A stretch of 36,735 nt of DNA, from positions 1 through 36,735 of the forward strand of contig NZ_LGKG01000173.1 in the NCBI RefSeq assembly GCF_001294335.1. Direction: 5' to 3'. Source of the stretch: Streptomyces chattanoogensis. Lineage in GTDB: Bacteria > Actinomycetota > Actinomycetes > Streptomycetales > Streptomycetaceae. Both the position numbers and the translations under genes were made by a program. A model generated the notes under the pieces. The model made no database searches. It was not told the origin of the DNA and saw only the letters and a program-made list of their open reading frames with translations. The stretch's first letter is position 1; each line of letters begins with the position of its first letter. Below, piece after piece: positions 8,370 through 16,661 of the stretch.

Positions 8370-9065
8370 ATGCCCCTGACCTCGCCCCGCCGGTCCGCGC
8401 TGGCCGACCAGGTGATCGCGCAGCTGCGCGCCCAGATCACATCCGGCGAGTGGCCGGTGGGCGCGCGGATCCCGACCGAGCCGGAGCTCGTCGAGGAGCT
8501 CGGGGTGGCCCGGAACACCGTCCGCGAGGCCGTACGGGCGCTGGCGCACAACGGGCTGCTCGACATCCGGCAGGGCTCGGGCACCTATGTGGTCGCCACC
8601 AGCGAGCTGGCCGGGGTGATGAACCGCCGCTTCGCGGACGCCGACCCCCGGCACGTCGCCGAGCTGCGCAGCGCCCTGGAGGCGGAGGCCGCCCGGCTCG
8701 CCGCGGAGCGCCGTACGGAGCAGGATCTGCGGCAGCTCGACGCGCTCCTGGAGCGGCGCGAGGCGGCCTGGGAGTCCGGGGCGGCCGAGGCGTTCGTGGA
8801 GGCGGACGCGACCTTGCACATGGCCGTGGTGGCGGCCTCGCACAACGAGGTGCTCGCCGAGATCTACGCCGACCTCGGGGGCGTCCTGCGCGATTTCCTG
8901 CGGGCCGATGTCGGCGAGGTGCTGCGGCCCGAGGCCCATATGGATCACGCCCGCCTGGTGGCGGCGATCCGCGCGGGCGACGGCGACCTGGCCGCCTCCG
9001 AGGCGGCCGCGCACTCCTTCGGCTGCCGGTTTCCGGCCCTCAGGCGGGCTGATCACGGGGGCTGA
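8370..9065 (+). CDS. FadR-subfamily GntR transcription regulator (FCD domain)
   Basis: A 231-residue regulator. Residues about 8-75 form a winged helix-turn-helix (IPTEPELVEELGVARNTVREAVRAL, then the wing LLDIRQGSGTYV). The C-terminal all-helical FCD domain has the expected Asp/His positions (DATLHMAV, ASHNEV, HMDHARLV), which in this family bind a metal and a small carboxylate effector. It starts 148 bases from the divergent MFS transporter gene, so it probably controls that gene and itself. The last codons and stop lie inside a 13-bp tandem repeat, so repeat-number changes would alter the C-terminus. Confidence 0.92.
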   Translation: MPLTSPRRSALADQVIAQLRAQITSGEWPVGARIPTEPELVEELGVARNTVREAVRALAHNGLLDIRQGSGTYVVATSELAGVMNRRFADADPRHVAELRSALEAEAARLAAERRTEQDLRQLDALLERREAAWESGAAEAFVEADATLHMAVVAASHNEVLAEIYADLGGVLRDFLRADVGEVLRPEAHMDHARLVAAIRAGDGDLAASEAAAHSFGCRFPALRRADHGG

Positions 9066-9106
9066 TCACGAGGGCTGATCAGGGCGGCTGATCACGGGGC
9101 TGATCA
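9047..9106. repeat. Five tandem 13-bp repeats with a TGATCA core
   Basis: GGCTGATCA occurs at 9047, 9060, 9073, 9086 and 9098, separated by 3-4 base spacers (CGGG, CGAG, GGGC, CGG). Each unit contains the palindrome TGATCA. The stop codon of the GntR-type gene (9063-9065) is within the second unit. Confidence 0.9.
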
Positions 9107-9380
9107 GGCGCGCGCTCGGTCCTTTCGCGCCGGGGCGCGGGCGCCCCTTAAGGGTTGGTCGAACAGATCCCTTAGGGGATGAGAGCGCCCCTTGCAGACC
9201 GCAACGCGGCGGGCACAGGGGGTATTCCCGCGAGGGCGGGTTCCCGCGGGGGCCCGCGGGGGGGGTCCCGCGGGGGGGCCGCGGGGGGGGGATCCCACGA
9301 GGGCGCGACTCCGCGGAGGTGATGCCCACGAGGGCGGGGTTCCCGCGAAGGGTATTCCCACAGGGTCCCGCCGAGGGACC
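9066..9380. other. Gene-free repeat island between converging genes
   Basis: About 315 bases between the stop of the GntR gene and the stop of the small secreted protein. It holds the rest of the 13-bp repeats, the paired motifs CCCCTTAAGGG (9146-9156) and CCCTTAGGGG (9170-9179), and a degenerate G/C repeat from 9221 to 9378. Open frames are products of the repeats and lack start signals. Confidence 0.6.
9221..9378. repeat. Degenerate G/C-rich short repeat
   Basis: About nine loose copies of a 13-17 base unit of the type TTCCCGCGAGGG: for example at 9225, 9241 and 9340, with variants CCCACGAGGGCG at 9294 and 9324. The ends are near copies of each other (GGTATTCCCGCGAGGG at 9221 and GGTATTCCCACAGGG at 9351). 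The centre has runs of 8-9 G. CRISPR is excluded because there are no constant-length spacers. Confidence 0.7.
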
Positions 9381-9725
9381 TCACCCCGGTTCCTGGCTCA
9401 CCCAGAGATCCTCTATCTCCTGCCAGCAGTGCCCGGTCACGGTGATCCTCCGGGCCGGGCCGGCCGCCACGGCGCGGGTGTCCACGTCCGGGTCGTACCA
9501 GCGCTTGCACTCGATGTGCAGGCGTACCCGGCTGATGGTGCCGTTGGGGTTGAAGCAGCGGGCCACGCCGGTGCTGCCCACGACGGCGGTGCGGCACCGG
9601 GCGCGCGGCACCTCGCGGGGGTCGTCGGGGGCGGGTGGCACGGCCCGTGCGGCCGATGCGGTGGCGGCCAGCAGGGCGGTGAGTGTGACGGTGAGGAGTG
9701 CCGTACGGCGGCGGGAGACGGGCAC
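9381..9725 (-). CDS. Small secreted protein with four cysteines, function unknown
   Basis: A 114-residue precursor. Residues 1-28 are a signal peptide (SRRRTALLTVTLTALLAATA, cleavage near ASA or ARA). The mature part is about 86 residues with Cys44, Cys57, Cys73 and Cys100, likely two disulfides in a small beta-rich fold (TISRVRLHIECKRWYDPDVD, ITVTGHCWQEI). The start is GTG at 9725, with GGAGG placed correctly upstream; an ATG at 9797 would put 24 extra residues before the signal peptide. I recognise no family. Confidence 0.75.
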   Translation of the reverse strand: MPVSRRRTALLTVTLTALLAATASAARAVPPAPDDPREVPRARCRTAVVGSTGVARCFNPNGTISRVRLHIECKRWYDPDVDTRAVAAGPARRITVTGHCWQEIEDLWVSQEPG

Positions 9726-9842
9726 GCCGAAACCTCCTCCCGGGGTGCACGAGGTGCCGGAAATGCTGCGCCGGGCGGATCGCTCCGGGCGCCTCATCCA
9801 GTGTGTGGCGGCGGCTGCCGCTTCTCGACTCGAAAACGCGTT

Positions 9843-9872
9843 CTGCCCGCCCCGGCGGACCGGGACGGGCAG
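9843..9872 (-). terminator. Terminator of the fabG-fabI operon
   Basis: CTGCCCG (9843-9849) pairs with CGGGCAG (9866-9872) and CCCGG with CCGGG inside it, with one mismatch and a 4-base loop. It starts 20 bases past the fabI stop on the minus strand and is followed on that strand by GTTTT a few bases later. Confidence 0.7.
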
Positions 9873-9891
9873 TGGAGATGCGCTGTCGGCG

Positions 9892-10668
9892 TCAGGCGCC
9901 CATCATGTGCACGCCGCCGTCGACGTGGACGATCTCGCCGGTCGTCTTCGGGAAGAAGTCCGAGAGCAGACCGACGACGCCGCGGCCCGCCGGCTCCGGG
10001 TCGGCCAGGTCCCAGCCGATCGGCGCGCGGTGGTTCCAGACGTCCGCCAGCTCCTCGAAGCCCGGGATGGACTTGGCGGCCATCGACTTGATCGGACCGG
10101 CCGAGACCATGTTGACACGGATGTTCCGTCCGCCCAGGTCACGGGCCAGGTAACGCCCGGTGGACTCCAGGGCGGCCTTGGCGACGCCCATCCAGTCGTA
10201 CTTCGGCCAGGCGATCGACCCGTCGAAGGTGATGCCGACGACCGAGCCGCCGCCGCGCTTCTCCATCAGCGGCAGCAGCGCCATGGTCAGCGACTTCAGG
10301 GAGTACGAGGAGACCTGGAGCGCGGTCGAGACGTCCTCCCAGCCCGCCTCCAGGAAGTTGAAGGCGCCCTGCGGGCCGAAGGCGATCGAGTGCACGACGC
10401 CGTCGATGCCCTCGTCGTCACCGAAGTACTCGCTGACCTTGGCAGCCAGACCGTCCAGGTGCTCCGGGTTGGTGACGTCCATCTCGATGACCGTGGTCGG
10501 CTTGGGCAGCCGCTTGGCGATGCGCTCCACGAGCGAGACCCGCCCGAAGCCGGTGAGAACGACCTCGGCGCCCTGCTCCTGCGCGACCTTGGCCGCGTGG
10601 AAGGCGATGGACCCCTCGGTGAGGACTCCGGTCACGAGGATGCGCTTGCCTGCAAGGATTCCACTCAT
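9892..10668 (-). CDS. fabI: Enoyl-[acyl-carrier-protein] reductase, InhA type
   Basis: A 258-residue NADH-dependent enzyme that reduces the trans-2 double bond of enoyl-ACP in each round of fatty acid elongation. The start MSGILAGKRILVTGVLTEGSI is the FabI nucleotide-binding fold. Tyr157 and Lys164 form the Y-x6-K catalytic pair, and His93-Ser94 in VVHSIAFGPQ fall almost exactly where InhA has Ser94, so isoniazid/triclosan-site residues can be compared. It lies 5 bases downstream of fabG and is probably translationally coupled, since it has only a weak ribosome binding site. Confidence 0.96.
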   Translation of the reverse strand: MSGILAGKRILVTGVLTEGSIAFHAAKVAQEQGAEVVLTGFGRVSLVERIAKRLPKPTTVIEMDVTNPEHLDGLAAKVSEYFGDDEGIDGVVHSIAFGPQGAFNFLEAGWEDVSTALQVSSYSLKSLTMALLPLMEKRGGGSVVGITFDGSIAWPKYDWMGVAKAALESTGRYLARDLGGRNIRVNMVSAGPIKSMAAKSIPGFEELADVWNHRAPIGWDLADPEPAGRGVVGLLSDFFPKTTGEIVHVDGGVHMMGA

Positions 10669-10673
10669 GCTGA

Positions 10674-11378
10674 TCAGTGACCCATGCCCAATCCGCCGTC
10701 TACGGGAATGACGGCTCCAGTGATGTACGCGGCCTCGTCGGAGGCCAGGAAGCGGACCGAGGCGGCGATCTCCTCGGGCTGCGCATAGCGCGCGAGCGGC
10801 ACCTGCTTGACGATGTTCTCCCGCTGCTCGTCGCTGAGCACCCGGGTCATGTCGGTGTCGACAAAGCCCGGCGCCACGACGTTGACGGTGATGTTGCGGC
10901 TGCCCAGCTCGCGGGCGAGCGAACGGGCGAAGCCCACCAGACCGGCCTTGGAGGCGGCGTAGTTCGCCTGGCCCGGGGCGCCCATCAGGCCGACCACGGA
11001 CGAGATCAGCACGATCCGTCCCTTACGGGCCCGCAGCATCGCCCGGTTGGCGCGCTTGACCACCCGGAACGTGCCGGTGAGGTTGGTCTCGAGGACCGAG
11101 GTGAAGTCCTCCTCGGACATCCGCATCAGCAGCTGGTCGCGGGTGACGCCGGCGTTGGCCACCAGCACCTCGACCGCGCCCTGCTTCTCCTCGATCTCCT
11201 TGTACGCCTGCTCGACCTGCTCGCTGTCCGTGATGTCGCACTTCACGGCCAAAAATCCCGCGGGGGGCTCGCCCGAGCGGTAGGTGATGGCGACCTTGTC
11301 GCCTGCCTCGGCGAAGGCACGGGCAATGGCAAGGCCGATGCCGCGGTTGCCTCCGGTGACCAGAACCGAGCGGCTCAA
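10674..11378 (-). CDS. fabG: 3-oxoacyl-[acyl-carrier-protein] reductase
   Basis: A 234-residue short-chain dehydrogenase that reduces 3-oxoacyl-ACP with NADPH in fatty acid synthesis. GGNRGIG (9-15) binds the cofactor; Ser127, Tyr140 and Lys144 (ANYAASK) form the catalytic set; NAG at 75-77 is present. The start is the rare TTG at 11378 (LSRSVLVTGGN), with AAAGGG upstream; no ATG or GTG lies at the right place in frame, and longer frames reach into non-coding DNA. It heads the fabG-fabI operon, so the two reductive steps of the elongation cycle are co-expressed. Confidence 0.95.
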   Translation of the reverse strand: MSRSVLVTGGNRGIGLAIARAFAEAGDKVAITYRSGEPPAGFLAVKCDITDSEQVEQAYKEIEEKQGAVEVLVANAGVTRDQLLMRMSEEDFTSVLETNLTGTFRVVKRANRAMLRARKGRIVLISSVVGLMGAPGQANYAASKAGLVGFARSLARELGSRNITVNVVAPGFVDTDMTRVLSDEQRENIVKQVPLARYAQPEEIAASVRFLASDEAAYITGAVIPVDGGLGMGH

Positions 11379-11559
11379 GAGATCACCCTTTCGTTTCCTG
11401 ATCCGTCCTGAGTTCGCTACGAAACTATCGGTCACAAGGCGTTTCCGGGGAATCGACCCCGCACAGGGGCGCGCGCCGGTCACTGTCGGGTCCCCACATA
11501 ACCCGGGCACGGTCCAGGCGGTCAGGGCATGATCTATCCGCCGACTACGGGAGGATGCC

Positions 11560-13092
11560 GTGCCTGCTGCACCCCATGCCCTTGATGAGACTTTCCTGGC
11601 GCTGCCGTTGCGCGCGCTGGCCGATGCCGCCCTGGCCCGGGCCCGCGCGCTGGGCGCCGAACACGCCGACTTCCGCCTGGAGCGGGTGCGCAGCGCGTCC
11701 TGGCGGCTGCGGGACGCCCGTACGTCCGGGACCTCGGACACCACCGACCTCGGGTACGCGGTGCGCGTGGTGCACGGCGGCGCCTGGGGCTTCGCGTCCG
11801 GGGTGGATCTGACGATGGATGCGGCGGCGCGGGTGGCGTCGCAGGCGGTCGCGATGGCCAAGCTCTCGGCCAGGGTGATCGAGGCCGCCGGGTCCCAGGA
11901 GAGGGTGGAGCTGGCCGAAGAGCCCGCCTACCCGGACCGGACCTGGATCTCCTCGTACGAGATCAACCCGTTCGACGTACCGGATGCCGACAAGACCGGG
12001 CTGCTGGCGGACTGGAGCGCGCGGCTGCTGGCGGCGCCCGGGGTGGCGCATGCGGATGCCTCACTGCTGACCGTCCAGGAGAACAAGTTCTACGCGGACA
12101 CGGCGGGGACGAGCACCACGCAGCAGCGGGTGCGTCTGCATCCGGAGCTGACGGCGGTCGCGGTGGACGACGCCAGCGGCGAGTTCGACTCGATGCGCAC
12201 CCTCGCCCCGCCGGTGGGACGCGGCTGGGAGTACCTGACCGGCGGCGGCTACGACTGGGACGGCGAACTGGCACAGATGCCGGAGCACCTCGCCCAGAAG
12301 ATGAGCGCCCCGGGCGTCGAGCCGGGTGCGTACGACCTGGTGGTGGACCCCTCGAACCTCTGGCTGACCATCCATGAGTCGATCGGGCACGCGACCGAGC
12401 TGGACCGGGCGCTGGGCTACGAGGCGGCGTACGCGGGCACCTCGTTCGCCACCTTCGACCAGCTGGGGAAGCTGGCGTACGGCTCCGGGCTGATGAACGT
12501 GACCGGTGACCGGACCGCCGAGCACGGGCTGGCGACGGTCGGCTACGACGACGAAGGGGTGGCCGCGCAGTCCTGGGACCTGGTCCGGGACGGCACCCTG
12601 GTCGGCTATCAACTCGACCGCAGAATCGCCAGGCTGACGGGACTCGGGCGCTCCAACGGCTGCGCGTTCGCGGACTCGCCCGGCCATGTGCCGGTGCAGC
12701 GGATGGCCAATGTCTCGCTGCAGCCGGCGCCGGACGGGCCGTCCACCGAGGAGCTGATCGCGGGCGTGGAACGCGGTATCTACGTCGTCGGCGACCGCTC
12801 CTGGTCGATCGACATGCAGCGGTACAACTTCCAGTTCACCGGTCAGCGCTTCTTCCGTATCGAGAACGGCAGGCTGGCCGGGCAGGTGCGCGACGTCGCC
12901 TATCAGGCGACCACCACCGACTTCTGGGGTTCGATGCGGGCGGTCGGCGGCCCGGGGACGTACGTTCTGGGCGGCGCTTTCAACTGCGGCAAGGCCCAGC
13001 CGGGGCAGGTCGCGGCGGTGTCGCACGGCTGCCCGTCGGCCCTGTTCGAGGGCGTGAACATTCTGAACACGACGCAGGAGGCCGGGCGATGA
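11560..13092 (+). CDS. tldD: TldD/PmbA-family metalloprotease, TldD subunit
   Basis: A 510-residue TldD-type protein. HESIGH at 272-277 is the family's zinc-binding HExxxH motif with catalytic Glu273. In E. coli TldD pairs with TldE to form a protease that threads unfolded peptides and matures some ribosomally made peptides (microcin B17) and degrades CcdA. The start is GTG at 11560 after GGGAGGA. The next gene begins in a 4-base ATGA overlap, as expected for a complex. No RiPP precursor or modification enzyme is visible nearby, so the substrate is unknown. Confidence 0.93.
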   Translation: MPAAPHALDETFLALPLRALADAALARARALGAEHADFRLERVRSASWRLRDARTSGTSDTTDLGYAVRVVHGGAWGFASGVDLTMDAAARVASQAVAMAKLSARVIEAAGSQERVELAEEPAYPDRTWISSYEINPFDVPDADKTGLLADWSARLLAAPGVAHADASLLTVQENKFYADTAGTSTTQQRVRLHPELTAVAVDDASGEFDSMRTLAPPVGRGWEYLTGGGYDWDGELAQMPEHLAQKMSAPGVEPGAYDLVVDPSNLWLTIHESIGHATELDRALGYEAAYAGTSFATFDQLGKLAYGSGLMNVTGDRTAEHGLATVGYDDEGVAAQSWDLVRDGTLVGYQLDRRIARLTGLGRSNGCAFADSPGHVPVQRMANVSLQPAPDGPSTEELIAGVERGIYVVGDRSWSIDMQRYNFQFTGQRFFRIENGRLAGQVRDVAYQATTTDFWGSMRAVGGPGTYVLGGAFNCGKAQPGQVAAVSHGCPSALFEGVNILNTTQEAGR

Positions 13093-14525
13093 GTCCCCGT
13101 ACGAGCCGTACGAACGGTGCGAGCCGCAGCAACGCCCCGCACGAGATCGTCGAACGGGCCCTGGAGCTCTCCCGCGCGGACGGCTGCGTGGTCATCGCCG
13201 ACGAGCACTCCAGCGCCAATCTGCGCTGGGCGGGCAATGCGCTCACCACCAACGGCGTGACCCGCGGGCGGACGCTGACCGTGATCGCCGCCGTGGACGG
13301 CGCGCAGGGCACCGCGTCCGGTGTGGTCTCGCGGTCGGCGGTCACCGCGGACGAGCTGGAGCCGCTGGTCCGGGCCGCGGAGGCGGCCGCCCGGGACGCG
13401 GGGCCCGCCGAGGACGCACAGCCCCTGGTGGGCGGGACGAAGGCGTCGGCGGACTTCACCGACGCGCCCGCCGAGACCTCCTCGGACGTCTTCGCACACT
13501 TCGCGCCCGCGCTCGGCGAGTCCTTCCGGCAGGCCCGCGCCGGCGGCCGCGAGCTGTACGGATTCGCCCAGCACGAGGTCGTCTCGTCCTACCTGGGCAC
13601 CTCGGCCGGGCTGCGGCTGCGGCACGACCAGCCCACCGGGACGCTGGAGCTGAACGCCAAGTCCCCGGACCGCACCCGCTCGGCCTGGGCCGGGCGCGCC
13701 ACCCGCGACTTCGCGGATGTCGACCCGCTCGCGATGGACACGGAGCTGGGCCGGCGGCTGGGCTGGGCCGAGCGGCGGACCGAGCTGCCGGCCGGGCGGT
13801 ACGAGACGCTGCTGCCGCCCGCCGCCGTGGCCGACCTGCTGATCTACCAGCTGTGGTCGTCCTCGGCCCGGGATGCCGCGGAGGGCCGTACGGTCTTCTC
13901 CAAGGCGGGCGAGGGCGAGGGGGCCTCCCGTACCCGGGTGGGCGAGCGGCTCTCCGAGCTGCCGCTGACGCTGCGCAGCGACCCCGGTGCGCCCGGTCTG
14001 GAGTGCGCGCCGTTCGTGCTGACGCATTTCTCCGGCGACGATGCGTCCGTCTTCGACAACGGGCTGCCGCTGACGGCCACGGACTGGATGCGCGAGGGTG
14101 TGCTGAACCGGCTGCCGACCACCCGGCACAGCGCCGGGCTGACCGGTCTGCCGGTGGCGCCGGGGATCGACAACCTCCTTCTGGAGGGGGGCGGTTCGCG
14201 TTCCCTCGACGAGATGGTGGCCGGTACCGAGCGCGGGCTGCTGCTGACCTCCCTGTGGTACATCCGCGAGGTCGACCCGGCCACGCTGCTGCTGACCGGG
14301 CTGACCCGGGACGGCGTCTATCTGGTCGAGAACGGCGAGGTGACCGGCGAGGTCAACAACTTCCGCTTCAACGAGTCGCCGGTGGACCTGCTGTCGCGGG
14401 CGGTCGAGGCGGGCCGTACGGAGCGGACCCTGCCGCGTGAGTGGGGGGACGACTTCAGCCGGGCGGCGATGCCTGCGCTGCGGATCCCGGACTTCCATAT
14501 GAGCTCGGTCAGCCGGGGGGTCTGA
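13089..14525 (+). CDS. tldE: TldD/PmbA-family protein, non-catalytic TldE/PmbA subunit
   Basis: A 478-residue protein of the same superfamily, overlapping tldD by ATGA. It has no HExxxH motif, as expected for the TldE (PmbA) partner that completes the TldD active chamber. Motifs of the family include the central GRATRDFADVD region and the C-terminal TGLTRDGVYLVENGEVTGEV segment. An N-terminal Ser/Arg/Asn-rich tail of about 15 residues precedes the fold. Operon position and motif loss together support a heteromeric TldD/TldE. Confidence 0.9.
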   Translation: MSPRTSRTNGASRSNAPHEIVERALELSRADGCVVIADEHSSANLRWAGNALTTNGVTRGRTLTVIAAVDGAQGTASGVVSRSAVTADELEPLVRAAEAAARDAGPAEDAQPLVGGTKASADFTDAPAETSSDVFAHFAPALGESFRQARAGGRELYGFAQHEVVSSYLGTSAGLRLRHDQPTGTLELNAKSPDRTRSAWAGRATRDFADVDPLAMDTELGRRLGWAERRTELPAGRYETLLPPAAVADLLIYQLWSSSARDAAEGRTVFSKAGEGEGASRTRVGERLSELPLTLRSDPGAPGLECAPFVLTHFSGDDASVFDNGLPLTATDWMREGVLNRLPTTRHSAGLTGLPVAPGIDNLLLEGGGSRSLDEMVAGTERGLLLTSLWYIREVDPATLLLTGLTRDGVYLVENGEVTGEVNNFRFNESPVDLLSRAVEAGRTERTLPREWGDDFSRAAMPALRIPDFHMSSVSRGV

Positions 14526-14545
14526 GGGCGGCGTCACGCCGCGCC

Positions 14546-14581
14546 GAGGTCCCATGTGCACAAACCCGCGCGTGGGACCTC
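14546..14581 (+). terminator. Terminator after tldD-tldE
   Basis: GAGGTCCCA (14546-14554) pairs perfectly with TGGGACCTC (14573-14581) across an 18-base loop, 20 bases past the tldE stop and followed by TTG. It separates tldE from tyrS; attenuation of tyrS is possible but there are no T-box elements. Confidence 0.65.
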
Positions 14582-14666
14582 TTGCCATAGCAATAGAATT
14601 CTGTCGCTGTCCCTTCCGGGACACCCTGTCCTCCCTCACGGGAAAACCCGATCGATCAGGAACGCC

Positions 14667-16070
14667 ATGACACGCCTCGGCGAATCCGTCGCCCGCGCCA
14701 GCACGCTGCTCTCCGCCGACCTCTCCTCGGACGCCACGGTCCAGGAGCTGCTCGAGGAGACGGGCGCCCGGCGCTATCTGGATCTGTCGGACCTGGGCGC
14801 CAAGGAGCAGGCCGAGCTGATCGCGGCCCGTACGGTCGAGGTGCTGCCGGGCGTGGAGAAGCTGGCCGAGCGGATCGAGGAGCGCCGGGCGGCCGGCAAG
14901 GGTCTGCACATCAAGCTGGGCATCGACCCGACGGCGACCGATGTGCACCTGGGGCACGCGGTCCCGCTGATCATCCTGAGCCGGTTCCAGCGGCTGGGCC
15001 ATGACGTCACGCTGATCATCGGCGACTTCACGGCCAAGATCGGCGACCCGTCGGGCCGTACCGCCGAGCGCCCGCCGCTGACCGACGAGGACATCGCGCA
15101 CAACCTCGCCACCTACCGCGAACAGGTGCGTCCCTTCTTCGACTTCGAGAAGGTCAGCTTCCGGCAGAACAGCGAGTGGCTGGCGCCGTACACCTTCCCC
15201 GAGCTGCTCGCGCTGCTCGCCCATGTGCCGGCCTCGCAGCTGCTGCAGCGCGAGGACTTCCGCAACCGGCTGGCGGCCGGTTCCGGGCTGACGATGACGG
15301 AGCTGCTCTACCCCGTCGCGCAGGGTCTGGACTCGGTGGCGCTCAACTGCGACGTGGAGCTGGGCGGCTCGGACCAGCTGCTCAATCTGCAGATGGCCCG
15401 GAAGCTGATGGAGCTGCGCGGGCAGACGCCGCAGCTGGTCGTCACCATGCCGCTGATCGAGGGCACGGACGGCACCGGCGCCAAGATGTCGAAGTCCAAG
15501 GGCAATTACGTCGGTCTGAGCGCGCCCGCCGACGATGTCTTCGGCAAGATCATGTCGGTGCCGGACCGGCTGATGGAGCCGTACCTCAAGGCCTGGACGG
15601 AGTGGACGGACGACGAGATCGCACTCGTCCTGGGCCGGGTCGAGGACCGCTCGCTGCACCCGATGGACCTCAAGAAGATCCTCGCGGGTGAGGTCGTGGC
15701 GGCGCTGTACGGGCTGGAGACGGCGATGGCCGCGCGGGCCGGGTTCATCGCGCAGTTCTCCAAGAAGTCCTTCGCCGATGTCGAGTCCCTGCCGGTCGTC
15801 GATGTCGCCGAGCACGGCGGGGAGACCGTCGCGGCGGTGCTGACGAAGGTGCTGGAGTTCACGCCGAGCGCCTCGGCGGCGCGGCGGCTGGCGAAGCAGA
15901 ACGCGCTGCGGCTGGTGGTGGAGGGCGCGGACGGTCAGCAGACCGTGGTCCTCGCCGAGGCCGAGTCGGTACGGCCGCTGGCCGAGGTGCTGGCCGAGAA
16001 GCTGGCCGGGGCGCCGGGCACCGCGTACCTCAAGGCGGGGCGCAAGCTCGCGCAGCTCGAGGGCCGCTGA
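14667..16070 (+). CDS. tyrS: Tyrosyl-tRNA synthetase
   Basis: A 467-residue class I synthetase that charges tRNA-Tyr. HLGH at 94-97 is the HIGH motif, GGSDQ marks the tyrosine site (DVELGGSDQLLNL), and KMSKS sits at 273-277. The C-terminal about 70 residues look like an S4-type RNA-binding domain. The canonical KMSKS and the LGIDPTATDVHLGH block are closer to the Thermus-type (TyrZ-like) subclass than to the E. coli type. The ATG at 14667 follows CAGGA; an upstream in-frame ATG at 14556 lies in the terminator and is rejected. TAGAAT at 14594-14599 is a possible -10 element. Confidence 0.93.
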   Translation: MTRLGESVARASTLLSADLSSDATVQELLEETGARRYLDLSDLGAKEQAELIAARTVEVLPGVEKLAERIEERRAAGKGLHIKLGIDPTATDVHLGHAVPLIILSRFQRLGHDVTLIIGDFTAKIGDPSGRTAERPPLTDEDIAHNLATYREQVRPFFDFEKVSFRQNSEWLAPYTFPELLALLAHVPASQLLQREDFRNRLAAGSGLTMTELLYPVAQGLDSVALNCDVELGGSDQLLNLQMARKLMELRGQTPQLVVTMPLIEGTDGTGAKMSKSKGNYVGLSAPADDVFGKIMSVPDRLMEPYLKAWTEWTDDEIALVLGRVEDRSLHPMDLKKILAGEVVAALYGLETAMAARAGFIAQFSKKSFADVESLPVVDVAEHGGETVAAVLTKVLEFTPSASAARRLAKQNALRLVVEGADGQQTVVLAEAESVRPLAEVLAEKLAGAPGTAYLKAGRKLAQLEGR

Positions 16071-16091
16071 GCGGCAGCATTCCCCGGACGG

Positions 16092-16132
16092 GAGGCGGCC
16101 GGTGCGCATGTGTCACGCGCACCGGCCGCCTC
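16092..16132. terminator. Bidirectional terminator between tyrS and the GlsB-like gene
   Basis: A perfect 16-bp stem: GAGGCGGCCGGTGCGC (16092-16107) and its complement at 16117-16132, with a 9-base loop. It lies between converging stops at 16070 and 16149. Confidence 0.85.
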
Positions 16133-16148
16133 GATGTGTCCGCCGTCT

Positions 16149-16427
16149 TCAGATCCCCCGTCTCCTGCCGCCGCGGGCGGAGACCCAGAGCCGGTCGCCC
16201 ACCGCGACGATGAGGACCGCGCCGACCAGCTGGAGCAGGTGCCGGGTCCAGTCGATGCCCTTGGTCTCGTTGACGCCGAGGCCGGTGGCCGCCCAGTTGC
16301 CCAGGACGCTCCCCAGCATGCCGAAGATCACGGTCAGCCAGAGGGGAATCTGCTGCTTGCCCGGGATGACCGCCTTGGCGATCAGGCCCAGGATCAGGCC
16401 GACGATGATGGCCCACAACCAACTCAT
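16149..16427 (-). CDS. GlsB/YeaQ/YmgE-family small membrane protein
   Basis: A 92-residue protein with three hydrophobic helices (WLWAIIVGLILGLIAKAVIPG, LTVIFGMLGSVLGNWAA, HLLQLVGAVLIVAVGDRLWV) and the Gly-rich turns of the family; the tail is Arg-rich. Family members are called stress-response or transglycosylase-associated proteins, but a biochemical role is not established. The ATG is preceded by GAGGAGG. It is monocistronic, converges on tyrS and diverges from the DUF3099 gene. Confidence 0.9.
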   Translation of the reverse strand: MSWLWAIIVGLILGLIAKAVIPGKQQIPLWLTVIFGMLGSVLGNWAATGLGVNETKGIDWTRHLLQLVGAVLIVAVGDRLWVSARGGRRRGI

Positions 16428-16661
16428 GTCGCCTCCTCATCCGGCGTCGGAGCAGGCCGCCGCGCGGGCGGCCGTGCCCCGCCAGTGTCGCTCCATGGCG
16501 CCTACGCCGCACGCCGGAGCGGCGGCTACGCCGTCTGCCCCGGCAGACCTGGGCGCCGGTGGGCATGACCCGGTCTCGAACGCGGCGGAGCCGCGGCGTA
16601 CCGTGGAATCCGACCGGAAATCGGGGAGAATCCGGCAGGACCTAGCAGGTGGTGGAACGTG

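Noticed and set aside
9221..9378. CRISPR array
   Set aside because: Units are degenerate, spacers have no constant length and no cas gene is present.
14526..14666. T-box riboswitch upstream of tyrS
   Set aside because: No T-box sequence or specifier loop; the hairpin is better explained as the tldE terminator.
12903..16109. Long minus-strand open frame (over 1000 codons) opposite tldE and tyrS
   Set aside because: It is the antisense shadow of well-supported genes in high-GC DNA, is rich in Arg/Gly/Gln without any domain, and has no ribosome binding site.
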